Part shown: piece by piece, positions 50,594 to 63,476 of the stretch
Layout of the letters: the number at the start of each line of letters is the position of its first letter
Numbering within the stretch: the first letter of the stretch is position 1
DNA from: Variovorax davisae
GTDB lineage: Bacteria; Pseudomonadota; Gammaproteobacteria; Burkholderiales; Burkholderiaceae_C
NCBI RefSeq assembly: GCF_030316845.1
Contig: NZ_JASZYS010000014.1
Location: 1 to 64,000, forward strand
DNA: 64,000 nt
Direction of reading: 5' to 3'
The notes under the pieces: generated by a model
The model's database searches: none
Told to the model about the DNA's origin: nothing
What the model saw: only the letters and a program-made list of their open reading frames with translations
Translations under genes and position numbers: made by a program

Positions 50594-51523
50594 CTAGGCC
50601 TCGATGTGCGCCATGCCCGGCGGCGCCTTCTCGTCGAGGAAGCGGCGCACGAAGGCCCCCAGCAGGTCGCGCACCGCCTCGCCGGCCCGGGTCAGCGAGG
50701 CGCCGTCGGACGACACCACCTGGGCGGTCTGGTGGATCGCCGGCTCGATCGGCGTCGCCGCCAGGCTGCCGCTGCCGGTGGCCACCGTGAAGTCGCCCAT
50801 CGGGATCACGGTGGCACCGACGCCGGATTGCACCGCCGACAGGATGCCGTGCAGCATGTTGGCCTCGGCCACCACCTCCGGCCTGATGCCCGCCGCCGCG
50901 AAGTGGCTGTCGAGCAGGCTGCGCATGGCGTTCGGCTGGCTCGGCAGCACCAGCGGCCGGGCGCCGGCCTGCGCCAGCGAGATCGACTTCGGGCCGCCGC
51001 GCCCACTGCGCTTGCGCTCGACCAGGTACAGCCGCTGGCGAAACAGCGGCTGGCGGATCAGCCCGGGCGTGGGGGCTTCCTCGAACAGGATCGCGAGGTC
51101 CAGCGTGCGGGCCGCGATCCGCGCCTTGAGCGAGAGGCTGTCCTCGGTGACCACGCTCAGGTTCACCATCGGCAGCGCGGTCTTGCAGGCCTTCATGAAG
51201 TCGCCGGCCAGGAAGGAGGCCAGGGTCGAGGACATGCCGAGGCTGACCGAGCCGGCCACCTCGCCGCCGGTGAAGCGCACGATCTCGGGCAGCTTCTCGA
51301 TCTGGCGCAGGATCGCCACCGCCTCGCGGTAGAGGGCGTCGCCGGCGGCCGTCGGCCGCACGCCGCGCGCGCTGCGATGCAGCAGGCTGACGCCGAGCTC
51401 TTCCTCCAGCTCCGCGATCTGCTGGCTCAGGGCGGGCTGCGCCACGAAGATCGTGGTGGCGGCGCGCGAGAAGCTCCCGGCCTCGACGATCTTGACGAAG
51501 TAGCGCAGGTGACGCAGCTGGAT
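50594..51523 (-). CDS. LysR-family regulator, Nac-like, with apparent ATC start
   Basis: A 309-residue LysR protein. The winged helix reads QLRHLRYFVKIVEAGSFSRA, ATTIFVAQPALSQQIAELEE, near-identical in layout to the Nac-like protein at 35691-36602; the inducer domain follows (GSVSLGMSSTLASF; IARTLDLAILFEEAP region). No ATG, GTG or TTG precedes this helix: the codon where Met is expected is ATC at 51523, with AGGAG six bases upstream and an in-frame stop further upstream. The first ordinary start (GTG 51445) would delete most of the HTH. Either ATC initiation or a sequence error. Confidence 0.8.
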   Translation of the reverse strand: MQLRHLRYFVKIVEAGSFSRAATTIFVAQPALSQQIAELEEELGVSLLHRSARGVRPTAAGDALYREAVAILRQIEKLPEIVRFTGGEVAGSVSLGMSSTLASFLAGDFMKACKTALPMVNLSVVTEDSLSLKARIAARTLDLAILFEEAPTPGLIRQPLFRQRLYLVERKRSGRGGPKSISLAQAGARPLVLPSQPNAMRSLLDSHFAAAGIRPEVVAEANMLHGILSAVQSGVGATVIPMGDFTVATGSGSLAATPIEPAIHQTAQVVSSDGASLTRAGEAVRDLLGAFVRRFLDEKAPPGMAHIEA

Positions 51524-51551
51524 GGCAGGCTCCTGGCGCGGCGCCGCCGGC

Positions 51552-51815
51552 TCAGCCGAGCTTCCGGATCAGCTCCGTGCGGACCACGGCACGCGACTCG
51601 GGTCCGTCGGCGGCATCGTGCAGGCCGCGCATCATGTCGTCGTAGCAGAGCGCGAACAGGGCATCGACGGCGCCACGCTGCTCGTTCGAGAACGTGCCCA
51701 GGCGGGTCCAGGCATCCAGGAGCTGGCTCGACTCGGCGCACGACACGAGGCGCAGCTCGTGCAGTTCGAGCACCAGCTTCATCTGGACCGCGCTGAGGGG
51801 CTGCCGGACCCGCAC
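51552..51815 (-). CDS. Small hypothetical protein (87 aa)
   Basis: An 87-residue acidic, helical protein starting at GTG 51815 (CAGGAA seven bases upstream) or ATG 51782 (MKLVLELHELRLVSC). Visible segments: KLVLELHELRLVSCAESSQL and RGAVDALFALCYDDMMRGLH. No signal peptide or known motif. It lies 14 bases after the lipoprotein gene on the same strand, then 28 bases before the LysR start, so these three are probably one unit. I do not recognise the family. Confidence 0.55.
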   Translation of the reverse strand: MRVRQPLSAVQMKLVLELHELRLVSCAESSQLLDAWTRLGTFSNEQRGAVDALFALCYDDMMRGLHDAADGPESRAVVRTELIRKLG

Positions 51816-51829
51816 GGGCGTTCCTGTCT

Positions 51830-52357
51830 TCAAAAGCTGGCCTGGATGGTGGCGCCGCCCTGGATCTGGCACTCGCCGGTGCCGCCGCCCGACATGCCCT
51901 GCTGCGGCCGCAGCATGTGCAGCCGGCAGCGCATCAGGCCCCCTTGCGGGCTCTTCAGGTTGGCGATCACCTTGCCGCTGTAGACGGTGGCGAACTGCAC
52001 CGCGTCGAAGCCCGGCATCATGCCCATGCCGCCCATGCCCGCGACGCCGCCGTAGCCCCAGTAGGACCAGTCGGACCAGCCCACCGGCCAGCCGCCGCCC
52101 CACATCGGCGCCATGGCGTCGCTCTGGGTCTGCTGCGTGATCTGCAGGAAGGGGCCCTGGAAGGTGGCGGTCGGCAGCGTGGCCGTCATGGTGCCGGTGA
52201 TGCCGCCATCGGTGCTCTTCCAGGAGAACAGCACGGGCTTGTCGGGCTGGCCCTTCTGGACGATCTCGCCGCCTCCCATGCCGGTGGTGGTGCAGCCCGC
52301 CAGCGCCATCCCCGCCGCCGCGACCAGGGCAGCCGCCGACCTCTTCAACCTGCGCAT
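51830..52357 (-). CDS. Putative lipoprotein (175 aa)
   Basis: A 175-residue envelope lipoprotein: signal MRRLKRSAAALVAAAGMALA with lipobox ALAGC (Cys22). A Gly/Trp/Met-rich segment in the middle (MWGGGWPVGWSDWSYWGYGG, then GMGGMGMMPGF) and a C-terminal beta-rich part with cysteines (MRCRLHMLRPQQG; GECQIQGGATIQASF) follow. Function unknown; the Gly/Met cluster could bind metal, which is only a guess. Divergent from the multi-GAF kinase. Confidence 0.75.
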   Translation of the reverse strand: MRRLKRSAAALVAAAGMALAGCTTTGMGGGEIVQKGQPDKPVLFSWKSTDGGITGTMTATLPTATFQGPFLQITQQTQSDAMAPMWGGGWPVGWSDWSYWGYGGVAGMGGMGMMPGFDAVQFATVYSGKVIANLKSPQGGLMRCRLHMLRPQQGMSGGGTGECQIQGGATIQASF

Positions 52358-52523
52358 CTTGGTTCTTCCTTGTAAGCGAATTGGAGCCCCCGCGATTGTT
52401 CCGCAGCGCCTGCCAAAAGTCACGAATCGGATATACCCTTTGTTGTACAGGTCAGGCGCTAGACTCCACGCCGTGGTGCGCCGCCCGCGCACCGAGTTGC
52501 TGATCGCTGAAGGCACATGCCCC

Positions 52524-56825
<4,302 letters not shown>

Positions 56826-56916
56826 GCGTCCATCGGCTTGATGAGGCCCCGTTGTCGACGAGGCTGCAAATTGGGCGTAAGCTAGAAAAAGGTTCTATTT
56901 GTTGCTCGCCAGAGCG

Positions 56917-56940
56917 TCTTGTTTTCTTTTAGAAACAAGA
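56917..56940. promoter_or_regulatory. AT-rich stem-loop before the STAS gene
   Basis: TCTTGTTT-TCTTTTAG-AAACAAGA, a stem of eight pairs with an 8-base loop in the leader region between the hybrid kinase and the STAS gene. It is very AT-rich for this genome. There is no T-tract at the 3' side, so it may be a leader or a protein-binding site more than a terminator. Confidence 0.5.
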
Positions 56941-57008
56941 ACTTGCGTGCGAAGCAGGTGGACGACGAACCCGACCAGCCCCCCATCGAAAACGACTGCG
57001 GAGAGCGT

Positions 57009-57365
57009 ATGGATCTGAGAAGCGAGCAACTGGCCGACGGTGTCGAGAAGATCAGTCTGGTCGGGCGCATGGACAGCATCGGCGGGCACGACATCAACGT
57101 GCGCCTGTCGGCGCTGGTTGCCAACCGCAAGCTGCTCGCGGTGGTCGATCTGTCCGAGGTCTCGTTCCTGGCGTCGATCGGGATCCGCACCCTGGTCGTC
57201 AACGCGAGGGCGCAGTCGATGCGCGGTGGCGTCATGGCCTTGGCCAGTCCGCAACCGCTGGTGGCGGAGGTGCTCAAGATGGCAGGCATCGACACGATCA
57301 TCCCGGTGTACCCCGACGTCGACACCGCCTGCAGCGCCCTGATGGCGGGGGCCGGGAGCCGCTGA
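57009..57365 (+). CDS. STAS-domain anti-sigma-factor antagonist-like protein
   Basis: A 118-residue STAS protein. The conserved phosphorylation site appears as S56 in VDLSEVSFLASIGIRTLVVN, and GGVMALASPQPLVAEVLKMAGIDTIIPVYP is the STAS second half. In partner switching such a protein is phosphorylated by an RsbW-like kinase and dephosphorylated by a PP2C phosphatase; both are in this operon. ATG 57009 has GGAG-like sequence upstream. The stop overlaps the next ATG (TGATG). Confidence 0.9.
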   Translation: MDLRSEQLADGVEKISLVGRMDSIGGHDINVRLSALVANRKLLAVVDLSEVSFLASIGIRTLVVNARAQSMRGGVMALASPQPLVAEVLKMAGIDTIIPVYPDVDTACSALMAGAGSR

Positions 57366-57802
57366 TGGCCGCCACCGGCGGGGAGCCGCAAGCCTCCCTC
57401 ACCGTCGGCAGCGAGTTGCGCGAACTCGCGCGCGTGAGCGCCTGGGTGCACGACTGGGCCGAAGGCCAGCGGCTGCCGCCGCGCGTCACGCTGAACCTCG
57501 ACCTCTGCTCGACCGAGGTGGTGACCAACATCATGACCCACGCCTGCAGCCAGGGCGCGCAGAACATCTTCCTGCGGCTGGGCTGGCAGGGCCAGGACGT
57601 GGCCCTGGAAGTCGAGGACGAGGGCCGCGAATTCGATCCGCGCCAGGTGCCCGAACCGGCGCCGGCCACCAGCATCGACGACGCGCGCATCGGCGGCTGG
57701 GGCATCCCGATCGTGCGCCGCTTCTCCGACGGGCTTCGCTACAGCCACCACGACGGGCGCAACTGCCTGACCCTCCTGTTCCGGGCGTCGGCGCCGCCCT
57801 GA
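57365..57802 (+). CDS. Anti-sigma regulatory factor kinase (RsbW-like HATPase_c_2)
   Basis: A 145-residue serine/threonine kinase domain of the RsbW/SpoIIAB type. GHKL motifs are visible: N-box STEVVTNIMTHACSQ, G1 box VEDEGREFDP and G2 GGWGIPIVRRFSD. It should phosphorylate the STAS protein translated just before it. Overlap TGATG ensures equal translation. No sigma factor is encoded in the window. Confidence 0.88.
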   Translation: MAATGGEPQASLTVGSELRELARVSAWVHDWAEGQRLPPRVTLNLDLCSTEVVTNIMTHACSQGAQNIFLRLGWQGQDVALEVEDEGREFDPRQVPEPAPATSIDDARIGGWGIPIVRRFSDGLRYSHHDGRNCLTLLFRASAPP

Positions 57803-57854
57803 GCGCCCTTGTTTTCACCACCCATCGTCAACCCACCACCGAGGAGCATTCTCC

Positions 57855-58478
57855 ATGGCAACTGCAGCCAAACCCTCCATGAGCATCGACACCCAGAGCG
57901 CGCTGGCGGCGCAGGCGGCTCTCGCCGCCGGCCAACCCAACGGCGCGGGCGAGAGTTCCGGGGTCGACAAGATGCGCGAGCTGCTGTTCGGCAACCAGAT
58001 GCAGGACTACGACAAGCGCTTCTCGATCCTCGAGGATCGCTTCGCGCAACGGATGCGCGACATGGAGTCCGAGTCGTCGCGCGGCCTGAGCAGCCTCGAA
58101 TCGACGATGAAGAAGCAGCTCGAATCGGTCGCCGGCCAGTTCCGCGAGGAAAAGGACCTGCGCGCCGACGCCGACAAGGAGCTGGAGCGCAGCCTGCGCG
58201 ACCACACGCAGACGCTCGAGAAGCGGCTGGCCCAGCTGTCCGACCAGCTGGCGCGCCAGGAGCGCGAGTTCACCGACCGGCTGAGCCATGAGGTCCAGGT
58301 GCTGCGCGAGGAGATGCGCAAGCGCCAGGACGACGCCCGCGCCACCACCGAGCGGATGTTCGCCGAGCTCAGCAACGTCAAGACCGACCGCAACCTGCTC
58401 GCGGGCCTGTTCGTCGAGATCGCCAAATGCCTGAACCAGGACGTTGCGCCCAAGGGCAGCAACGGCCACGGCGGCTGA
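57855..58478 (+). CDS. Coiled-coil protein of the GTPase/partner-switch locus
   Basis: A 207-residue soluble protein. Residues about 45-185 form a long coiled coil (QMQDYDKRFSILEDRFAQRM, TLEKRLAQLSDQLARQEREF, DRLSHEVQVLREEMRKRQDD). The ends carry the low-complexity N-terminus (ALAAQAALAAGQPNGAGESS) and a C-terminal LLAGLFVEIAKCLNQD. It probably forms oligomers or acts as scaffold. Its gene is followed by the dispersed repeat, then by the OmpA gene. Family not recognised. Confidence 0.78.
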   Translation: MATAAKPSMSIDTQSALAAQAALAAGQPNGAGESSGVDKMRELLFGNQMQDYDKRFSILEDRFAQRMRDMESESSRGLSSLESTMKKQLESVAGQFREEKDLRADADKELERSLRDHTQTLEKRLAQLSDQLARQEREFTDRLSHEVQVLREEMRKRQDDARATTERMFAELSNVKTDRNLLAGLFVEIAKCLNQDVAPKGSNGHGG

Positions 58479-58483
58479 TCGAC

Positions 58484-58597
58484 ATGAAACACCCCCGAAG
58501 CGCCTGCGGCGCCTCCCCCTCCAGGGGGCGATACCAGCGGCCCGGCAAAGCCGGTTCCGCGGTATCCCTGGCATCCCGGTGCGCCGGTTTCACGTGC
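58484..58597. repeat. Dispersed intergenic repeat, copy B
   Basis: Reverse complement of copy A (about 32977-33092), with hairpins CCCCCTCCAGGGGG and CCGGCAAAGCCGG. It separates the coiled-coil gene from the OmpA gene. The spurious frame it encodes is the same in both copies, but is not flanked by gene signals. Confidence 0.85.
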
Positions 58598-58678
58598 CGC
58601 GGGTCACGCGATGGCGTGGTGGAAAACTGAAATGAGCGCAGCGCCAGAGGCACGGGCGCGCGCCCGAGCGGAGGCGCG

Positions 58679-60541
58679 GTGAACGCACGCCTGTCGCTGG
58701 CTGCGACGCACGCGCCAGGCGAGCCTTCCGACGAGGCGCAGAAAGAGCGGCTCGCCGCCCTGCTGCTGGAGTTGGCGCGCTGCGTCGATCCCGGCGTCGC
58801 GGCCACCCTGCCGAGCCGCCTGGAAGCCGATCCGCGGCTGGACGCGATGCGCCGCGTGCTGCTCGAACGCGAGCGGGTGGCGCTGGCGCGGCTGCAGCAG
58901 AAGTTCGACGATCCCAAGGAGCTCGCCGATGCGGTGGGCTCGGTGCTGCCCGCAGCCTTCGCGCTGGCGGCGGCCCAGGACGACCGCCTGGGCCTGGCGA
59001 TCTCGCCCACGGTCGAGCGCGCCACCCAGGCGTCGATCCAGAAGAACCCCGGCCGGATGGTCGACATCCTGTACCCCGTCATGGGGCCGGCGATCCGCAA
59101 GGCCATCGCCGAGACCCTCGAAGGCTCGCTGCAGTCGCTGAACCAGGCCCTCAAGCACAGCCTGTCGTGGCGCGGACTCAAGTGGCGCATCGAAGCCTGG
59201 CGCACCGGCAGCAGCTTCGCCGAGGTGGTGCTCAAGCACACGGCCGTGTTCCGGGTCGACCACCTGTTCCTGATCCATCGCAAGACCGGCCTGCTGCTGG
59301 CCCACGTGGCGCGCGACGACGCCACCACGCGCGATCCGCAGCTGGTGTCGGCGATGCTCTCGGCGATCCAGGATTTCGTGCGCGATTCGTTCGACGAATC
59401 CGCCAGCGGGGGCGCCAGCAGCGGCGGCATCGACAGCCTGCGCCTGGGCGACCTGCTGCTGTGGTGCGAGGAAGGTCCGTCGGCGTTTCTCGCCGCCGTG
59501 ATCCACGGCACGCCGCCGGCGATGCTGCGCACCCGGCTCGGCGAGACGCTGGGCTCGGTCCACGACCAGTGGCGCGGCGCGCTGGAGGAATTCGCCGGCG
59601 ACACCGCGCCTTTCGAGGAAGCCGAGCCGCAGCTGCGGCTGTGCCTGCTGTCGCAGGCCGCCGAGACCCACAGGAAGGTCTCGCCGCTGATGTGGCTCAT
59701 CCCGCTGCTGCTGCTGGGGGCGCTGGGCTGGTGGATCGGCCAGCGGATCATCGAGCGCCGCCACGTCGACGCCTACGTGGCCAGCCTGCAGGACCAGCCC
59801 GGCATCGTCGTGATGGGCGCCGAACGGCGCGACGGCAAGTGGCTGGTGGCCGGCCTGCGCGACCCGCTGGCCGCGCAGCCGGAAGCCTTGCTGGCGCAGA
59901 CCGACCTGGACCCCGCGCGCGTGATCGGCCGCTGGGAACCCTACCAGGCGCTGCATCCGGCCATCGTGCTGAAGCGGTTGCAGGCCACGCTCGACCCGCC
60001 GCCGACGGTCATCCTGGCGCAGGACGCGAGCGGCATCCGGGCCAGCGGCAACGCGCCCCAGCGCTGGATGGAAAAGGCGCGGGCCTTCGTCCAGACCCTG
60101 CCCGCCGGCGCGCCCAAGGTCGACCTCAGCGCCCTCAAGGACGTGCAGGACCCGGACTACCTGCGGCTGCGCGATGCCATCCAGGCCCAGCTGATCCACT
60201 TCGATTTCAGCATGCCGCGGCCGGCGGCCGACCAGGAGGCCAAGCTGGATGCCGTCGCAGGCTACATGCGCGAGCTCGCCCAGGTGGCCCGCGACCAGGG
60301 CTTCCCGGTCAAGGTGACGATCGTCGGCCACGCCGACGCCACCGGCAAGGACACCTCGAACCTGGCCCTCAGCGTGGGCCGCGCCGAGGTCGTGCGCTCG
60401 ATGCTGCGCGCGCGCGGCGTCGATCCTTCCGTGCTCACGGTGCGCGGTGCCGGCCCGCTCGAACCGCTGCGCCCCGGCGCCAGCGAGGACGAGCTGTCGA
60501 TGAACCGGCGCGTATCTTTCGGCGTCAGCACCGGAGACTGA
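58679..60541 (+). CDS. Inner-membrane protein with C-terminal OmpA-like domain
   Basis: A 620-residue protein with one membrane helix near 335-358 (VSPLMWLIPLLLLGALGWWI). The N-terminal 330 residues are cytoplasmic and helical (AIAETLEGSLQSLNQALKHS; RTGSSFAEVVLKHTAVFRVD). The periplasmic part ends in an OmpA-like peptidoglycan-binding domain, about 500-615 (VTIVGHADATGKDTSNLALS; MNRRVSFGVSTGD). GTG start at 58679 has GGAGG upstream. Thirteen bases before the small GTPase gene. Likely links cell wall state to a cytoplasmic GTPase switch. Confidence 0.85.
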   Translation: MNARLSLAATHAPGEPSDEAQKERLAALLLELARCVDPGVAATLPSRLEADPRLDAMRRVLLERERVALARLQQKFDDPKELADAVGSVLPAAFALAAAQDDRLGLAISPTVERATQASIQKNPGRMVDILYPVMGPAIRKAIAETLEGSLQSLNQALKHSLSWRGLKWRIEAWRTGSSFAEVVLKHTAVFRVDHLFLIHRKTGLLLAHVARDDATTRDPQLVSAMLSAIQDFVRDSFDESASGGASSGGIDSLRLGDLLLWCEEGPSAFLAAVIHGTPPAMLRTRLGETLGSVHDQWRGALEEFAGDTAPFEEAEPQLRLCLLSQAAETHRKVSPLMWLIPLLLLGALGWWIGQRIIERRHVDAYVASLQDQPGIVVMGAERRDGKWLVAGLRDPLAAQPEALLAQTDLDPARVIGRWEPYQALHPAIVLKRLQATLDPPPTVILAQDASGIRASGNAPQRWMEKARAFVQTLPAGAPKVDLSALKDVQDPDYLRLRDAIQAQLIHFDFSMPRPAADQEAKLDAVAGYMRELAQVARDQGFPVKVTIVGHADATGKDTSNLALSVGRAEVVRSMLRARGVDPSVLTVRGAGPLEPLRPGASEDELSMNRRVSFGVSTGD

Positions 60542-60554
60542 GGCGCTTACACAC

Positions 60555-61049
60555 ATGCTGCAAAAAAAGATCTGCCTGCTCGGCGCCTTCGGCGTCGGAA
60601 AGACCAGCCTGGTGCGCCGCTTCGTCGACACCATTTTCTCGGACGCCTACCTCACCACGGTCGGGGTCAAGATCGACAAGAAGCTGCTCACCGTCGGCAG
60701 CGAGCAGATGGCGCTGATCCTGTGGGACATCGCCGGCGAGGACGACATCGCGGCGGTGCGGGTGAGCTACCTGCGCGGCGCGGCCGGCTACCTGCTGGTG
60801 ATCGACGGCACCCGGCCCGAGACGCTGGACACCGCGGTCTCGATCCAGGGCCGGGTCGATGCCGAGATCGGCAGCGTCCCCTTCGTCGCCCTGCTCAACA
60901 AGGCGGACCTCGAGGAAGACTGGACGATCTCGATGGAGCGGATCGCGCAGCTGGAAGCTGCCGGCTGGCAATTTCGCCGCACCAGCGCCAAGACCGGGGC
61001 CGCGGTCGAGGAGACCTTCCAGGAACTGGCGGCGCTGCTCGCCCGATAG
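60555..61049 (+). CDS. Ras-like small GTPase
   Basis: A 164-residue GTPase of the Ras/Rab fold, bacterial type. G1 GAFGVGKT (10-17), G2 Thr (34-35), G3 DIAGE (58-62), G4 NKAD (115-118), G5 TSAKT (143-147). In Ras the residue after DxxG is the catalytic glutamine; here it is Glu62. No prenylation motif. Position between an OmpA-domain protein and a SpoIIE phosphatase suggests that it is the switch of the pathway. Two bases before the phosphatase gene. Confidence 0.9.
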   Translation: MLQKKICLLGAFGVGKTSLVRRFVDTIFSDAYLTTVGVKIDKKLLTVGSEQMALILWDIAGEDDIAAVRVSYLRGAAGYLLVIDGTRPETLDTAVSIQGRVDAEIGSVPFVALLNKADLEEDWTISMERIAQLEAAGWQFRRTSAKTGAAVEETFQELAALLAR

Positions 61050-61051
61050 CC

Positions 61052-62266
61052 ATGCTCGACCTGCCGGCGCGGATCTCCGACTCGCTGCTGATGCTGCTGC
61101 ACGCGCAGCGCGTGCTCGCCCACCTGGTGGTCGACGAGGCCCAGGACCTGGTGCAGGCGGGCGGCCACCTGGACCACTACGGGCTGACCGGCCTGCGCTG
61201 CGGCGGCCTGGCGAGCGACCAGATCCCGTTCCTCGAAGGGCTGCTGCCGCTGGTCGAGACGCCGTTCCTGATCCGCTCGATGGAAATGCCCAGCGGCCGC
61301 GTGGCGGACGTCCATTTCTTCGCCGACGACGGCACGGTCTGGATCCTGCTGCTCGACGTCACGGCGGAGTACGAGGAAGCGCGGCTGGTGCAGCAGAAGG
61401 CCTACGACATGACCCTGCTGAGCCAGCGCGAGGCCCGGCTGATCGCGCAGCTCGAGGCGGCCAACCAGGAGCTGACCCTGGCCCATCGCGAGCTGGCCGC
61501 CTCCCGCGAGGCGCTGCAGCTCACCCACGACCGGCTGCAGGACGAGCTGCGCGAGGCCGAGCGCTACGTGCGCGCGATCCTGCCGCCGCCGCTCGAGGAG
61601 CCGCTCGCGATCGACTGGCGCTTCGTGCCGTCGACCGAGCTGGGCGGCGACTCGTTCGGCTACCACTGGGTCGACGACCAGCACTTCGCGCTCTACCTGA
61701 TCGACGTCTGCGGCCATGGCGTGGGATCGGCCCTGCTGTCGGTGGCGGTGGCCGACACGCTGCGCTCGGAAGCGCTGCAGCGCACCGACTTCCGCAGCCC
61801 CGCCGCCGTGCTGACCGCGCTCAACCAGGCCTACCAGATGGAGCGCCATGGCGAGCTGTTCTCCACCGTCTGGTATGGCGTCTATCAGCGCGCCACGGGC
61901 GAGCTGCGCTATGCCTCGGCCGGCCATCCGCCCGCGCTGCTGGTGAGCGGCCCCTGCGAAGCCGCCGGCGAGGGCCGGCCGCTGCCGGCGAACGGCCCCT
62001 GCATCGGCATCTCGCCGGCCGCCCGCTACCAGGAGGAGCGCTGCGTCCTGCCGTCGCCGGCCCGGCTCTACGTCTTCAGCGACGGCACCTACGAGGTCGG
62101 CCGGCCGGACGGCTCGATGCTCGAACTCTCCGACCTGGCCGAGGTTCTCACGCAGCCGGTGGCCGACGGGGCGTCGGAGCTGGACCGGTTGCTGGACTGC
62201 GCGCGCGATGCGCACGGCCCCGGCGTGCTCGAGGACGACTTCACCATCCTCAAGATGACGCTCTGA
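61052..62266 (+). CDS. SpoIIE-type PP2C serine phosphatase with N-terminal sensor region
   Basis: A 404-residue protein: N-terminal PAS-like domain (about 1-110, ADVHFFADDGTVWILLLDVT), a coiled coil (about 115-175, REARLIAQLEAANQELTLAH), and a PP2C/SpoIIE domain with metal aspartates in TELGGDSFGYHW, IDVCGHGVGSALLSV and the terminal VLEDDFTILKM. It should dephosphorylate the STAS protein of the same locus. Co-transcription with the GTPase suggests GTPase control of the phosphatase. Ends with a 17-base overlap with the convergent AraC gene. Confidence 0.9.
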   Translation: MLDLPARISDSLLMLLHAQRVLAHLVVDEAQDLVQAGGHLDHYGLTGLRCGGLASDQIPFLEGLLPLVETPFLIRSMEMPSGRVADVHFFADDGTVWILLLDVTAEYEEARLVQQKAYDMTLLSQREARLIAQLEAANQELTLAHRELAASREALQLTHDRLQDELREAERYVRAILPPPLEEPLAIDWRFVPSTELGGDSFGYHWVDDQHFALYLIDVCGHGVGSALLSVAVADTLRSEALQRTDFRSPAAVLTALNQAYQMERHGELFSTVWYGVYQRATGELRYASAGHPPALLVSGPCEAAGEGRPLPANGPCIGISPAARYQEERCVLPSPARLYVFSDGTYEVGRPDGSMLELSDLAEVLTQPVADGASELDRLLDCARDAHGPGVLEDDFTILKMTL

Positions 62267-63218
62267 CGCGGCCCCGGCGCACCCGCGCCAGCGCGGCGAT
62301 GGGGCTTTCGCCGAAGCAGGCCTTGTAGTGGGCGCTGAACCGGCCGAGGTGGAAGAAGCCATGCTGCAGCGCCGCCTCGGTGACGCTGGTCGATGCGTCC
62401 GCCGCGAGCAGGGCCTGCCTGACGCGCTCGAGCCGCACCTGGCGCAGGTAGGCCATCGGCGTGCTCTGGCGGTGCGCCTGGAAGCCGGCCTGCAGCGCCC
62501 GCACGCTGACGCCCAGGCTGCGCGCCACCTCGGCCACCGTCAGGGGCTGCGCGGCATGCGCCTGCATGTAGCTTTCGGCCTGCCGCACCAGGCGGGGCGC
62601 CAGCGTCGGCTGCGGCCGCGCCAGTTCGTCGCTGAAGTTGTGCGGATGCTGCTGCAGCAGCACGGTGAGCAGGAACTCTTCCAGCGAAGCCTCGGCCGCG
62701 GCCGAGAGCGCGGGCGAGCCGCCGCCGTCCAGCAGCGCCAGGGTCGAGGTCCAGGTGCGCTCCAGGGCGCTCGAGAAGGGCGCGAGCTCGAAGCGCAGTT
62801 CATCGTCGAGCGGGTGGCCGAGCCACCGGCCGCACAGCGCCTCCAGCTTGTGCTTGTCGGGCTTGACCGTGGTCTGCGCGAAGTCGGCGCCGAAGCCGAA
62901 CTCGGTGCCGAGGTTGGCCGACACCGGCAGCGTTCCACCGGGCGTCCATGACGCCTCGCGCCGGCCTTGGCGCACCCGGCCCTGGCCCCCGGTGCAGCGC
63001 ATGATCAGGAACAGGTCGGGAAAGCGGCCGGCGTCCACGGTCACCGGTGCGCCGTAGCGCAGGCGCACCACCGGCTGGCGCGCCGAGCCCGAGATGTCGA
63101 GGGTGGTGTCGATGCTGCGCGCCCGGGCATGGAGCTTGAGCTCGTGCTGGCAATAGACCTGTCCGACCGTCTCGATCGCCTCGTCGAGATCGCGGGTGTG
63201 GGTGTGATCCGTCGCCAT
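62250..63218 (-). CDS. AraC-family transcriptional regulator
   Basis: A 322-residue regulator. The N-terminal region (about 1-180) is of the AraC-binding-domain type with beta strands (DTTLDISGSARQPVVRLRYG); the C-terminal double HTH lies at about 215-315 (LTVAEVARSLGVSVRALQAG, FQAHRQSTPMAYLRQVRLER, and SVTEAALQHGFFHLGRFSAH). AGGAG lies eight to nine bases before ATG 63218. It is divergent from the aldehyde dehydrogenase gene, its probable target. Confidence 0.9.
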   Translation of the reverse strand: MATDHTHTRDLDEAIETVGQVYCQHELKLHARARSIDTTLDISGSARQPVVRLRYGAPVTVDAGRFPDLFLIMRCTGGQGRVRQGRREASWTPGGTLPVSANLGTEFGFGADFAQTTVKPDKHKLEALCGRWLGHPLDDELRFELAPFSSALERTWTSTLALLDGGGSPALSAAAEASLEEFLLTVLLQQHPHNFSDELARPQPTLAPRLVRQAESYMQAHAAQPLTVAEVARSLGVSVRALQAGFQAHRQSTPMAYLRQVRLERVRQALLAADASTSVTEAALQHGFFHLGRFSAHYKACFGESPIAALARVRRGRVRASS

Positions 63219-63476
63219 GGGATGCGCTCCTTTCCAGACGCTCGTTCGGAAACCGGACTGCATGCAGTGTTCATGCCATCGCGCGGCGGCCGGGGGTGGC
63301 GCATCCTGTGCCGGCCTTCGAATCCGTGCGATCCGGGAAAACCCCAGCCGCCGCGCTGCGCGAAGCGGACAGCCGCGCGCAGGCCGGATAGCGCCGCCAG
63401 CCGCCCCCTCCAAGAATGCCTCCACCCCGCGCCCGGCGGCGAGGGGATCTTCATTCGATCAAGGAAGGACATCGAC
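63219..63476. other. Divergent intergenic region AraC / aldehyde dehydrogenase
   Basis: 258 bases that must hold both promoters. I see no convincing sigma-70 pair or clear inverted repeat; the part near 63380-63420 is C/G-rich. AraC binding half-sites cannot be assigned by eye. Confidence 0.4.

Noticed and set aside
58632..58682. 16-codon leader ORF before the OmpA gene
   Set aside because: It reads Ala/Arg/Glu repeats and ends across the GTG start. Coupling is possible but there is no Shine-Dalgarno for it, so it is not listed.
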